From contig JSYX01000004.1 of the NCBI GenBank assembly GCA_000787465.1, positions 107,141 through 171,140 on the forward strand: a stretch of 64,000 nucleotides of DNA, given 5' to 3'. Source of the DNA: Thermomucor indicae-seudaticae (taxonomy: Eukaryota > Mucoromycota > Mucoromycetes > Mucorales > Lichtheimiaceae). A program made the translations under genes and the position numbers. Below, piece after piece: positions 23,161 to 35,270 of this stretch. The first letter of the stretch is position 1, and each line of letters opens with the position of its first letter. The notes beneath the pieces were generated by a model. The model had not been told where the DNA came from and did no database searches. It saw nothing but the letters and a program-made list of their open reading frames with translations.

Positions 23161-25599
23161 AATTTTTCGGTTCTGTACCCATAAAGAATGTATTGTTGGG
23201 TTCTCACATACCCCCTCTACCCGTTCCTCGTAAGATCCCTGCAGTAACAGCATTGACCATTCAACTGAAAAGGGATGTCAACGTTTGAGTACATTCGTGA
23301 ACAATATAGACAATACGTACATCTAAATACTGTCGCTTTATTTCTGTGAGAGTGCTCTGCTGATAAGTTCTGTGCATTTACTTTTTTATACCATATTCGT
23401 CCTTGGTATTCAGACCAAATGGACAAGACAGCATAATGAGCATTGCATCAGATACTGGCGAATACTGGCCATGCATTTTCCGCGATGCGGAGGTGCGTTT
23501 CCTGTCTCCACTATTTACAGTTACACAGTTCCACGGCATCAGCATTTACTAGCTCATCATTGACCATCTTCCGTAAGAAAATATGAAACTGCAACCTGCT
23601 ATTCCCCTGATTGAAGCAAAAATTAGGCTTACCGGTCAGTCTTAATATCATCATTCCAACCTGTTAGATTTATCGTATATTCTTCAAACTGAATGTGAAA
23701 CCAGATGCTATGTAGCCAACAACACCAAAACATTTTCGATAACAAATGAGGATCCAGTTTTGCCAAGAATCACATGAAAAAGACAAGTTGCATGAAATTT
23801 ATGGCTGACATCATCCGACCGTATAAAATGGACCGGAAAACTGATCAAGGGGAACGTGGTGTCGCCATGGCCGAAGCGACAAACCTGTGCGGGCATCTTT
23901 GCATGAGCGCGTTGGGTTCCAGCCGCCCAAGGTGATTCGAAATACAGATCTGGCTTGGATCACTATAGTCAAAGAATTTTTACGCGACAAGGTGGCCGAT
24001 CTGCAAGAGAAACTGGAGCAACTTGTAGTGGAGAAACGGCAAGTACGGCTAGTTTAATGCGGAGAAACAGGAAACGCACCTCTGCATCGCGGAAAATGCA
24101 TGGCCACCGCGCAGACTTCCTGTTTAACGCATCTTCATCGGAATTACGTTGCGATGAAGTCGGAAGGAAAGACGAGAGAGTCGCTGGAAGCAAAGAGCTG
24201 CGAGAAGCAGGGCTGAAATATCTTAAAATGATGAAGGGTATGTAGATATGTTTGTTTTCGTAATTGCTTGTTCTAATGGAACCTTATACGTCTTTCAGGG
24301 CTGATCATAAGGGCTCTAGTGTTGGATTCTCCTTCAACGTATGTCTGCCGCGTTCAGAGCCCCTCGCCTCTACATTTTCCTGTAACGCCGGAGACGTTTG
24401 CTACACAGATTGATGAAATTCTCTGTCCAATCATGCAGACTAAGGAGCTTATCAACACTACGAACGAAAAAGGGCGAATTTGCTAAAACCTATATGACGT
24501 GAGGTCTATACTGCTGCAAGTCCGTAACATGTGGAATCTGTAGGGTGGATTTCTGAGCGATTTGGTGAAATCCGCCCTCCCTCCCATCCGCTCTCTGGCC
24601 CGGCCAATTTTCGCCATAGTGCAAAGACACGATGCGTTCCATTAACGCTCCTCGAAAGGTCACCGAGCTGTCCTTCAGCTACCTAAAAGAGCCCCGCCTT
24701 CCACCCTGCGCAACCTCTCCTACTATTCCCTCTAAGCGATTGAAGACAAACATCCCCACTGACGTTGAGTAGGCCATTCCTTTTGTATGTCTATATCATC
24801 CGCGTTCATTATAGTATATCATCATATGTATTGAATAAGACCATCGAAGCACGTTGGCTTCATGAAAAAATTGGCAACAACGTACGCGAGCAAATGCGTT
24901 TTGTGAAGGCTCGGAATGGCTTCGAAGCAATTGTCATGAAACCAAGATCAAAGCAGCGGAGCTTTGTCGTCGACCAACGGCATGATATCCTTTAAGCATT
25001 ACTGATATCGCTGGGTACCGATGATCCTTCGCCAGCTACTGTTGCGAGCAATCGTAGTAATTGATCAAGTCGTATAGAATGTTGACTCGCGCATATGAAC
25101 ATCGAAATTGAACCAAGTTCAAAATAAGCCCAACATCTAATTTGTAGGTGAGGATAGTTGTACCTGTGCTCCCCGCAGCATACAGTGCTTCGATACACTG
25201 TATACACAACAGGACCTTGCAATCGTGTCAGCCGACGCGAAGAAAAGGATTACATAGTCGGGCTGTGCAATACGCTTCTTGGCGCCTGCGAATTTCTTGC
25301 TGAACACCTATAGATCTTGACGGCGACGGATCCCTAAAAGGTTCAGATTAGAGCGTCGTGACCGCCGCTTGGGAACTGAAAGCATGTATCTACGATCCTT
25401 TCAGCTGTGCAGCGACCGTTATCCTGCCCACTCTTCTGACCATTCCGAAGACATCGCCAGACGAGTAATTCTTCAGGTGAAGCAAGTGTAGTGCACAAGT
25501 TGAATATATCATGTTTTATTTCTTAAATAAAGCATCTTTGAATGCCTTTATCTCTTCAACTGATTTGCCCGGCCCTGAATAAGAAAGCACAACACGGAA
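23161..25599. other. Gene-poor stretch with decayed coding fragments
   Basis: Plus-strand fragments look like relics: one at about 23,900-24,050 includes KEFLRDKVADLQEKLEQLVV (coiled-coil-like) and ends in a stop. Another at 24,840-24,995 includes EARWLHEKIGNNVREQMRFV. They match no family I know and do not splice together. An imperfect inverted repeat (GGGTGGATTTC at 24543-24553 and GAAATCCGCCC at 24567-24577) forms a hairpin. These may be remains of an unidentified mobile element. Confidence 0.4.
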
Positions 25600-26334
25600 T
25601 CACTCTATCTCCAAATGCTCTTCTTTCAACTTATACTCTTTCTTTCTCAACTCGATCTCCTCTTTCCTCATCCTCATTTCCTCACGAAACTTACTCTCCT
25701 CGAATTTTAGGCGTTTTTCAGTGCAGGCCAACTTCCTCTCGTCGAATTGCAATCGCTTGCACTGGTAGGCAAAAAAGTCGTCACGGAGCGACTTTCTGCC
25801 ACTAGGGCGACGTGGGGAGTTGGCCCGATGCTGTTCAACTCCTTCTCCGTCGTCGTCGTTGTCCGCAGCAGGCTACTCCGTTTCATCAGGGATGGCTTCA
25901 CGAGTGATCTCGTGAAGCACATTCCAGTCCAAATCGCGGTCGTCAGGATTAACGTCAGCAGAGGGATCAGGCGAAGAAGAAGGGTCGGAGACAGGCGGGC
26001 CTGACAAAATGGAAGTAGAAAAAGCGGACGCGCTAGACACAGCGGGAGCAGAGGGGTCAGACGAAGGACCTGACACAAAAGAAGAGCCAGACGTCGAGGC
26101 AGTAGGCATGGCGGTGGTGGCAGCGGGCGAACTGGATAAAACAGGCAGGCACGCGGAAGAGTCAAGAACTGACGATGCGGCCAACGTGCTGGAGGCGCTG
26201 AGTCTTGAGGGCCCCATGCCGAACTCGATAACTGCAGCCGGGGAGATGTTTTGTCTGTTGTTGGCGGGTGCTGCGCGTTGTCTTCCTTTGCTGTTGGTGC
26301 GATCTTGCCTTTTGTCTGTCTTTTGACGAGCCAT
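25600..26334 (-). pseudogene. Unrecognised disordered/coiled-coil gene with one in-frame stop
   Basis: From the Met at 26334 (MARQKTDKRQDRTNSKGRQR) the frame runs through a long Ser/Ala/Pro-rich segment and DLDWNVLHEITREAIPDETE to a TAG at 25873-25875. The same frame then continues for about 90 codons: acidic, then RRPSGRKSLRDDFFAYQCKR and a highly charged helix (KFREEMRMRKEEIELRKKEY), ending at a TGA at 25600-25602. The downstream part is clearly coding-like, so the TAG probably interrupts one gene of about 244 codons; CAG to TAG is one C-to-T change. The function is unknown. The charged C-terminal coiled coil resembles tails of DNA-binding or transposon-accessory proteins, but that is only a guess. 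Confidence 0.5.
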
Positions 26335-26733
26335 TTCAAAGCAGGTACAGGAAATGATTACGAGATGAATGGAGCGAAGTCAAAAAGTTTACGACTTGCA
26401 GAAGAAACAAAGCAACTCGGGCAGTCCGCAAATCAATAGCTCAGAAATCATTTGCTCTGAGATCGAATTCTGATTCGCGAAGTCGTGTTTGATTGGCGCA
26501 TACGCCGCTGTTTTTGTTCACCGCACCAACCAGTAAGGGGTACATGGTTAGTCTCCCTCTTGTGAGTGGATTACTGCGGTAGCAATATGCTTCAACGATG
26601 TTGAAAACGGACGAGTATCTTATCGATGATTGGACAGTATGTGCTGCCTGAGATATATATTGCGTCGACTGAAAGCCAAGTTTTAAGCGTAAGGTAAGCA
26701 AATCATATCTATCAATCACCGTAGATTTCGTTA

Positions 26734-26836
26734 CTCAATAGACGCCACTTTTTATGCTTTTTAGCACAAGTTCGGCTTTGTAGTTGGTACAAAATGTATT
26801 TGAAGTAGTGCAAATGTTATGTCAATAAACAGTATA
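26734..26836 (+). repeat. Member of a short dispersed repeat family
   Basis: The left part (CTCAATAGACGCCACTTTTTATGC and on to GGCTTT) closely matches 61872-61925. The right part (GGCTTTGTAGTTGGTACAAAATG to CAATAAACAGTATA) matches 33140-33206. It is probably a relic of a non-autonomous mobile element. Confidence 0.6.
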
Positions 26837-27482
26837 AAGACAGTGAAGAGAAGGATGGGGGATATCATTTAGCTGGTGGCGCAACCCAGTCTGAAAATGA
26901 AGACGCTGGTCAGGTCCCACTAATCCCACTATCAGCTTAAAACCAAAGAAAACTTACTGGGAAAACATTCTTTGACCGTTTTGCTATGCTTGTTTGTAGC
27001 ATGCTCGTTCAACCTAACCAAGTCAAACTCCCATCCCTTTTTTTAGCACAGGAGAACTTCCGAATTCCACTTACAGCTTTTCCCGGCTTGTGCAGAGGAA
27101 GGTCTGACGGCAAAGGACACAAATAATGTTTTTGGCAGCTTCATTCTTATCCAAAATACACGTATAAACAAAACAGACCGAAAGCATGCAAACCACTGCA
27201 TGACTGACTTACAGATTTCAGCTGCGAATTGGGTGTCTTGATCTGATTTTTGGCATTGCGCTCACGCCGCATTTGAGCTTTTTGACCCTGAAGATCCGAC
27301 CTTGTTAACCTTCTGGATCTCTAGAACCTTTTCATTCATCCGCTTACATTTCCCATGATGCTAATCCCAGAAACCTCGCAGAAAAAGGAGAACAGCAACC
27401 GAGGAGCCAAGCCAGCCAAAAAACACAAACACAAAACTTTTACCTTCTTAATTTGGAAACTGCCTGGGATCAATCGGCGCCT

Positions 27483-27537
27483 CCTCTAGTTACAAGAGGT
27501 CCAGCTGGACCAGCTATGTGCGTGTTGTAACTAGAGG
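27483..27537. repeat. Nested palindrome / inverted repeat
   Basis: Arms CCTCTAGTTACAA (27483-27495) and TTGTAACTAGAGG (27525-27537) are perfectly complementary. The 29-nt loop contains a second perfect palindrome, GGTCCAGCTGGACC (27498-27511). It lies about 60 bp downstream of the PMT stop. Confidence 0.85.
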
Positions 27538-27593
27538 TAATATTTTATTATCCTTTTTTGTTTATCGCCGCAGACAACTGGTATTTGTATCTT

Positions 27594-30500
27594 TTAACTT
27601 TGTGGCCATGGACCTCGATTTGCAAAGCTGTTTTGGGTAACACTAATGCCAGCAGAAGGATCTGCTTGCAATGGTTTCGCTTCCTGATCTGCCTCCCATA
27701 GACTTTTTAGCGCGTCTAAGTTTGGCCCTTGTGTAATATCAAACGGCAAAGGCTCCGATGTCGTATATGCACTCGGATATCTTGGAAGCAAGTTGACTTA
27801 ATACTCGGTCAAAATACAAGAACCATGCTCCTTTACCTGCTACAACCAAAGTCCCATTTGTTTAACCATTGTGACGATAAGCACACTTCGCGAGTCCATT
27901 CCGTTCCATAGGTGATGGGTGCAAAATGACGGAAAGTGACAATTATAACTGTCGTTATCGCGAACGCTATCATTAGACGTGCACCACTGCGCGCACGTTT
28001 AAGTATAAGATCGACCCCGACTGCAAGAACGAGGATCGAAAAGTACAGGGCAGGAAGATAATGGTGCAGAAAAAGCTGCCGTCGCATTATGAAAAAGGGT
28101 AGATAATGCATAGCCCAACTCACTACAAAGAATCCAGCAGATTCTTCGTAGAATACACGTTTTTCTAGATGATTATTTCCGTCCCGGTAAATATAGAGGT
28201 ATCGATCACTGTTTGCTTTAGGTTCCATACCGCGGAAAAGGTCCGGATAACCACGCTTGCCCCGTAACTGAAAGAAACCCCATACAATGATAAAAGTCAA
28301 GACTGCTTCCGTGGCCGCCCAATATACGATGGGATTCCCCAAGAAATAGATGTGTTTATCTTGACTTGCCCAGAGCGATATGCCTCGCTGAAGGGTCGGC
28401 CAGGATATAGGTCTTGATTCATAAGGATGTGGCTCGGTCAATCCTTCGTTGGCTTTCCACATGGCCTTGTGAAGCTCTGCGAATTTGCTCCAAAATCCAA
28501 GTTTCTCGTAGTTTACTTGAGGTGTATCCAGCGGCACTAGCAAAACATGAAAAGATTAGACGAGTCAAAAAGGTGTGCTATCTGTACGACACACATGCAA
28601 ACTTACACAGATCATGCTGACTTTCTTCAATCATCCAGATGGTCTTTGGCTTTGTTCCCCCTTGGATGCAGGTCACCTCTTGTTGTCCAAAACCCCAAGA
28701 AGGTAGTTTGACCTCGTGTGAGAATAATGCGCAGGATTGCAAAACATGCACCAGACGAATACGGCTCCGCAGTGTCTGTAAACGTTTCCCAGCTTCTGGA
28801 TACCTGTCATTCTCTTCTATCTCTACGCGCCAATAATCGTTCGCATCTCCTTCATAATCGGGGAAGCCGTAGCCACTGTTTAGTAGCATGCCATGTTAGA
28901 CGAAAGATTTGAATAGGGCTTCCGTCCAGTGCAACATACCTAACTTCCTTATGGTACTCCAAGTCCGTGACGGGCGGTTTCTCGTCATGGCTATGTAACC
29001 GTCTAGGCATCGTAGCAACATGATCCAAGCGGATGATGTCACCATGCCTAACCCACTGAATCCATGTCTTGTTATCCACGCCCAAAATATCTCCTTCATC
29101 GTTTGCTTCATCCAAAGTGCTGTTCATCTTTCGAATAATCCACCAGTTGTTTTGGTCTCTGTATGGATACAGTGTGACTTGCTGCTCTGCAACAGAAGTC
29201 GTCTATTAGTGAATGTTCAGCCCACATATAACGCATCACGTACGCTTGCTTCCTTCTGGATAAGTTGAAGGGTGCGAGTGTAAATAGCCTCCCTTGGTTG
29301 CCAAATGGCGCAAGGTTATCCTTGATCCGTACGCAACATCTAGAGATGTCCGTCAATATTACTCTAAACTCCTCGGAATAACGCTGATGCAAACCTAGTG
29401 GACTATCCGGTATTTTCGGCCCCACGAGAGAATGCTGAAAGGCGGCTGACATGTGTACGTCGCCATCCCCAGAGAAGGGAAGCATTCGAAAGTGCACATA
29501 GAACATACCAATATAGATAGCGGCTGGGATACATATAAGGCAAAGAATACGGGCGAAGCAATGAGAAAGAAAAGACTTCTATGGGGACAATAAGCAATGA
29601 CTCGCAACAAGCGTTCAAGTGAACAATCTTTTACCGCAGGAACGCTCAAATCTCCCCATAACCGCCATAGATCACGTATCGTCGACAAACCGATGGTGGC
29701 AATGGTAAACAGGCCTACCCATTTGCAGCTAACCGTCAGACCCAGGCCCACCCCGGTAAGCATGAGCCATAACCACCACTGTTTCCCAAAAGGCCTTATG
29801 AAGCAATAAGTGAACCCCTGCCATCGATTAGCACTATTTTCACTGCTTACCTTGTTCTTTGATTGAAGAACTTGAACCATGAAAGCACTGTCAAGGCGAT
29901 AAAGAACAGCAAGAAAGAGTCCAGCAATATGAGCCTGCTGTTCGCTACCAGGCTGTTTTCTGGCAATTGCTAAGCTGTTTGTTCCGTTCTGTACCCATGC
30001 TTGACTTACCATAACATATGACCACTGCTGCAACACCTGAAGCAAGCATCGAGAGACCTTGTGTCCGGAGCGTCAAGTATGCCAAAGGGGCCAGCACAGC
30101 GCCAAAGCACGCACTCAAACAGCGCATTTGCACATAAGGTACATTATGACCTTGGTACTCACTGACATCAAAAATCGATTTAGTTTACGCAGTATTTCGC
30201 TTTACATGCGGAATAACCACGCACTTGCCAATCATTCCAAAATCAAACTGGCCATCATATCCCATGATCTGGCCCATGAACGCAATGAGCAACTTAGCTA
30301 GCTATATCGTTTCTTTTAGTTATAGTCCAGCTAGGTCCCAATAGAGTGCCAAAAAATGCTTACTGGTGGATGTACGTCAAAGAAGAATCGATGTTGTATA
30401 TATTTGTTTGCAAAAGTGCCAAAGTGTACTTCATCAAAGCTAATAAGACTTTCAGCAAATGAACGCGCTTGATGCAGCTAGGAGTGGTGCTTACACAACT

Positions 30501-30736
30501 TGGGAGGGGTTTTCGATAGACTGCAATCTGACAGCGAACGCTATTATGCATAACGCGATCGCCACGATGCTGTTGCTGAGAATAATCTCTTTCCATATTG
30601 ACCGTCGTGTACGGTTTCCGGCTTTTTTCCTGTCGTCATTCCATGTCGCAGTCGTCGATGTATCTGGTTCACCAGCCGGACGTCTCCGCTGCCGGATTTC
30701 CTGCTCCATCGACTTTCCAAGAGAATGAATGAGCAA
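27594..30736 (-). CDS. Protein O-mannosyltransferase (PMT1-like)
   Basis: PMTs attach mannose from dolichol-P-mannose to Ser/Thr of secreted proteins in the ER. The start at 30736 (or Met 30709) leads into RRSIWKEIILSNSIVAIALC (first membrane helix). The catalytic luminal loop is spread over small exons: SFDEVHFGTFANKYIQHRFF with the DE motif, then DVHPP spliced to LAKLLIAFMGQIMGYDGQFD. The MIR region includes LHSHDEKPPVTDLEYHKEV and SGYGFPDYEGDANDYWRVEI. The C-terminal domain includes FVVSWAMHYLPFFIMRRQLF and LHHYLPALYFSILVLAVGVD. The last exon ends at 27594. About ten short introns are needed. The LHSHD loop favours the PMT1 subfamily over PMT2 or PMT4; this is from memory. Confidence 0.88.
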
Positions 30737-31062
30737 TACCAGTTACGATCGACCAAATCCCCGACCATGTTTTATTGGCTTTTTCCTGGTTGATTGCGCT
30801 CTTCCGGTCCATCTTTGCGCTGGAGACGAAAGGTGATTTGCGCTGAGAACGAATTCCGATTTGCTGAGCAGTCGAGTTCTATTGGCTGAAAACACCGGCT
30901 ATGGCTCTACGTTTTCAAAGGACGTCGAATGCGGAACAGTCTCATGGGTCCTGAGTTTGTTATTGTTATTGCTTATGGATTGAATTCATGTAGTGATATA
31001 GGCGATAAACATAAGACTACGATTACTGCAGATAATCCAATATGATGATAAGGGGGAACTAT

Positions 31063-32787
31063 TTACAACGTTAGAGCAGTATGCATTGTATCAAGCAAGA
31101 TGTCCGCGTGGGTTTTTTGAAAGACCAACATTGGACGCAGGCGAACGGTACTGTCGCCGCAACCGCCCATGTTCACACCCAATTGACGCATGTTGTAAAG
31201 GAACTTGTCGCGTTGAGCCGTAGTTGGCAGGTCAAAGGCAATGAAGGTTCCCCGACCACGAAGGTTCTCGATCTTCGTCATGCTCCGAAGATTTTCTTGA
31301 AGGTAGGCACCGACCTGCTTGACATTATCCAAGAGATTGTTGTCCTGAATTTCCTTCACGATCGCAGCAGCCTGCATGGCACGGACTGGATCGCCCATCC
31401 AAGTGTTATAGAGACGGTAGGGTTGTGATGGCCGCAAGTGAGGGCTTGTGTAAAAGCCAGCCGCTTGGAATTTCTTTGAAAATGTAACCATGTCAGGTGG
31501 TGAAGGTAGCTGCCATGCCTCATGAGCCCAGAAGGTGCCCGTTGCACCCACACCCGTCTGGACTTCGTCCACAATAAACAGAACATCATGTCGCTTACAA
31601 ATCGCTTGGAGACCGCGGAAAAACTCCGGTGATGCTGATTCCCGCAACCTTTTTTAGCGCAAAACTGTTTTGTCTCTCTTCCAGCAAACAACAATTCTTA
31701 CCGTGATTATCGCCACCCTCTGATTGGATAGGTTCAATAATTACCGCAGCGATAGGTTTAGGACTCTTTTGAATGATCTCTTCTACTTGCTGCAATGAGG
31801 CTTTTTCGACTTTCCTGTTATATTCTTGATGCTGATCTAGAGGATACCGAAGTTCTGGAAAAGTGGCCTTGGGCCAATCGAATGCTGGGATATCAACCTT
31901 GTGGATAGGCTTACTTGCCGTTGCAGTCAGCGATCCAAAAAGACGTCCATGAAATGCTCGCGAGAAGCTAAGAATGGCCATATCGGGTGAACCAGGTGCC
32001 TTGTTCTTCATGCACGAGTTCAATTCGTCCATAGTGAAGTCCTTCTCTCCACGCATCTTGGCAGCCTTGTACATGAATGCTGTCTTGAAGGCATTCTCGT
32101 TGGCGCATGAACCGCACATAACCGTGAACACGTTCGTCATGCCAGGAGGGGCAACCTGCATAAACGCCTTCTCGATCGAATCCACCCAATCCTTGTTCGG
32201 ATTCACGCCCAAAGCAGCTCTATTGCAAAGAGGCGGGGGTTACCAAGGAAAAAGTCAGGAGCTTGGCTTGACAATTTCGAGTTATCGCAATTACCTGTTA
32301 GCGAGAGCTGTTTGGAAAGCAGGATCTTTGACGAGATTCAGAAACGCAGGGTTGTTGTAACCGATAGGGATAGAGGCGATTTGGGCAAATACATCCAACA
32401 TTGTGTTTCCGTCAACATCCACAATATAATTGCCTTTGGATTTTTCAAAATCTGACGACATACGTTAATAAGACCAGAACAGAAGAGAAACAGAAGCGAG
32501 CAACCCTATGGACAGTGCTTACCGGCAATGAAAAAGACTGAACGGGTATCTTGATACTGATTAAGTCGTTCCATGATACGCTTGGATTCCGGACCTGGGA
32601 CAGGCGTACGCATATACGGTCCGGATGGCTCATCCGGAAAGAAGGGGATATGAGAACTCTGGCTAGTTGTATCCTGGACCGCTTCACTAGTTGCAGATGT
32701 TACAAAATAACGACGACGATCGCGGTAAAAGGTAGCAAGAGCAGGTGCTCGAGTGGTAAGTCGGCGAGCAGCAATCATTATCGACAA
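31063..32787 (-). CDS. 4-aminobutyrate aminotransferase, mitochondrial
   Basis: This PLP enzyme moves the amino group of GABA to 2-oxoglutarate, yielding succinate semialdehyde. Exon 1 starts [20 protein letters not shown] (or the second Met, MIAARRL), an Arg-rich mitochondrial presequence. It continues [20 protein letters not shown], typical of eukaryotic GABA-T. Further exons show [53 protein letters not shown], the PLP-binding [14 protein letters not shown] and the lysine region [14 protein letters not shown]. The end is TMHTALTL at 31063. Introns interrupt at about 31,640-31,690, 32,215-32,295 and 32,440-32,520. All active-site blocks are present. Confidence 0.94.
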
Positions 32788-33426
32788 ATTGAATCAATCG
32801 GAATATCCTCGTTTAAACAAGGGATCCTTTTATACAAAAGCAACGGGGGATTTCGTGGGAAAACAAATAAAGGGGAACCCTGATTCTAGCAGCATATGGT
32901 AATACTACGCCGGTGACCCACTAGGGGTTTCGATGATAGGAATGAACATCCTTCAGTATAAGGCAGCAAAAATTGCCTTATGCGTTTCTTGACTGCACCT
33001 GTCGCGTGGATTATCTGGGATACGGGCGACCGGACAATCTCAGACCAATGCCGATTGGTGCAGTCTTTTGAGCCACCCATGACAGTCTCAAACTTGATCT
33101 CGGATTCCTATTGTAACGTTCCCGACGGCAAAAATACTTCAGACTTTGTAGCTGGCGCAAAATGCATCCAGAGTTAGCGCAAAAGTCCAAACCAATAAAC
33201 AGTATAGCAGACTGTTATAACGTCAGTATGAGCAAACACCCATCGATCAGCAAGCATTCGTCCGACTTGAAACCAGAAAATGGTTCCAGAGAGTACGACT
33301 GTCACGACTATTCGCAAGACATCGTTCTGGTGTATAACATATGGGAAATTGACCGTCACATATATGTTTATATATCTAATACTAATGCAAACTTGATTTG
33401 CACACTCACTCAGAAAGATTTAGACA
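32788..33426. other. Spacer with a dispersed repeat
   Basis: It includes the GABA-T promoter and, at 33140-33206, a copy of the short repeat also seen at 26,770. The 100-codon frame at 33162-33464 runs into repeat copy A and is not supported as a gene. Confidence 0.45.
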
Positions 33427-33435
33427 GGACCCCCT

Positions 33436-33583
33436 GGTGGCTGCCCAATAAGGGCTTACGGTAAGCAATTATCATCGTATATGCGGTCAGCAATTTCTCT
33501 AAGCATCAATCTTTTAAGTCTTAACGATTGGTAAGAAAGCAATCACATCATCAAAAGAGACACGCTGTACTAAATGAAGCACA
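33436..33583 (+). repeat. Direct repeat, copy A (about 148 bp)
   Basis: It aligns with 39372-39517 in the same orientation at roughly 90% identity. I counted 13 substitutions, 11 of them transitions, plus a single one-base gap. Both copies keep a GCCC(N5)GGGC hairpin and a TTAAG-T-CTTAA palindrome. It lies about 1.7 kb upstream of the XPG-Fanzor gene. Confidence 0.9.
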
Positions 33584-33736
33584 TTCGCGCTCCTGGAAAT
33601 GACCCTTTGCGTTGATAAAAACCAAAATGTAGGTTTCTGGAACTGGGCGTCACCGGGGTTTAACGTCGCTACGTTTGTGGATAGATGTAAATGCTAGCGA
33701 ATAGAACAGCACATGATATACCTAGCCCAGACAAAT

Positions 33737-34158
33737 TCCCTGACTCGTTTGCGTATTCTGCCAGCAACCCGACTCTGATCGACACTTCGCTTGGGACTGC
33801 CCTTTGAAGCGCCAAGTTTGGGACGGTATCGCTCGTCGGTTTTTGGTGCTTCCTTCAGCTCTTACATATGACCATCTCTCTATCAAGCCGCCGACACACC
33901 TTCAAGTGCGTGAACTACAACATGTCAGCTTTCGTTGTCTTCTGGCCTGTACCTTCCTCGCCATATGGCGTGCACACTGGCGTTATGTGTTAGAGCAAGA
34001 ACGTTTCTGGCCCAATGGTGTCGCTGCCGCTGCCATTCGCTTAGTTAAAACAATTGAAGCCCAATCCACTTGTAAATTTATACCGTAGACAGGCATAATG
34101 CCCTTGTGCCACTTTACTCTTTCGGCACTTGAATAAAGTTCTTCATCTACAAAAAAAA
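33737..34158 (+). mobile_element. 5'-truncated non-LTR retrotransposon (LINE) 3' end
   Basis: The readable frame begins near a CCHC-type knuckle, CVFCQQPDSDRHFAWDC, at about 33748, as found at the C-terminus of LINE reverse transcriptases. It continues WDGIARRFLVLPSALTYDHL and SFRCLLACTFLAIWRAHWRY to a stop at 34088. A 3' UTR with AATAAA (about 34130) and an A8 tract (34151-34158) follow, which fits target-primed insertion. The 5' boundary and any target-site duplication were not determined. Confidence 0.7.
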
Positions 34159-35270
34159 GACATCAAGCTTATAAGATTGAAGGTAAATTGCAACAAGATG
34201 AATACTGCTGAATATATTTTTAACTTATGAGTGTTGGATACATCAGACCAACGCTGCTTTCTTTGCCATTAAGGTATGTTTTCCCGTAGAGCACGACACC
34301 TGTTATTTGTTGCCATAGAATATCTATCGTCTTGCTGTCAGAAGCCCTCGCAGCTTGGGTCGCAGGGTAAATGAAGGTCTAAACGCTCAAGCAACGTGCG
34401 CTAACAGCTTATAAATTATACATGTAGTGTTAAGCGACCATCACCATTTGATACGTAAGCTGCGGGACGATACTTTGCGATGACTCGTTTCACTAATTGG
34501 TTGACTTTCCTAAAGCATACGTCCATATACGAGTTACAGATCCTTTACGGCTACAGCATTACGGTACATGCAAATACGTTTGATTGCAGTGTTCGCTACT
34601 GTAATTATTCTGGTTTTTCGTATGCTGGATTGCCGCGTCATTCGTCTTGCGATGTCATGCTTTTGATGACGTTGCTTGTCGATAACGGCGACACGTCATA
34701 TCAGTCTTTATCCAATAAAACCCTTCCATTATGCTCCCCCAAGGTCCTTTTCCTTCGTTCCAAATAAGTCAAAAATACGCGCCCCCCTTTAATCCCTGAA
34801 ATGAAAAAGGAAATTTCGAGTTTGGAAAGCCCTTGGCCTGGTGTGTAGGGTGAAGGTGAAAGAGCTTAGTAAGAACCGGTTTTCACCCGGAACCGGTTTT
34901 CATCCGAAATTCACCCGATTTTTTCCCACAGTGATAACAAGCCTCCTTGAAAGCTCACTGTATCCTCGTGATTTCGAACCAGTGAAAAGTGTGGGCCAGT
35001 CCATGCGTACAGGTTTTTGAATAACTTGTTGCGTCCTCCGTTGGTAGTGTTTGAGTGAATTTACAGTGAAAATTTGTCTTGAAGGGAAATATGGTTTGGG
35101 CCATTGGTTGATGACCTAGCGCAGACTTGACAGTCCTTTAATACCTTTCTTTTGCTGTCCACTGCCGCGAAGGTGGTTTAATGACCAATTGTCTGAGACG
35201 GATCAATTGTTTAAAAAATAGTCGCCCTATCCGCATCGATTTCCTTCGTTCTTCTCTTTTCCGCTAAAAC
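34159..35270. other. Spacer upstream of the XPG-Fanzor gene
   Basis: It has no supported gene; the 95-codon frame at 34480-34767 matches nothing. A 17-bp tandem duplication sits at 34873-34906. The promoter of the downstream gene should lie in the last few hundred bases. Confidence 0.45.
34873..34906 (+). repeat. 17-bp tandem repeat (two copies)
   Basis: GAACCGGTTTTCACCCG is directly followed by GAACCGGTTTTCATCCG, differing by one C/T. A third partial unit (ATTCACCCG) follows. It lies about 365 bp upstream of the XPG-Fanzor start. Each unit contains the palindrome ACCGGT, so it could be a protein-binding site. Confidence 0.85.

Larger units (their letters stand above)
26335..27593. other. 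Spacer with a dispersed repeat and a nested palindrome
   Basis: It holds one member of a short repeat family (26734-26836) and a 13-bp inverted repeat at 27483-27537. Otherwise only short random frames occur. Confidence 0.45.

Noticed and set aside
25707..26339. 210-codon minus-strand frame with Leu/Pro-rich product
   Set aside because: It is an alternative frame over the Ser/Ala/Pro-rich pseudogene; the composition is that of a shadow frame.
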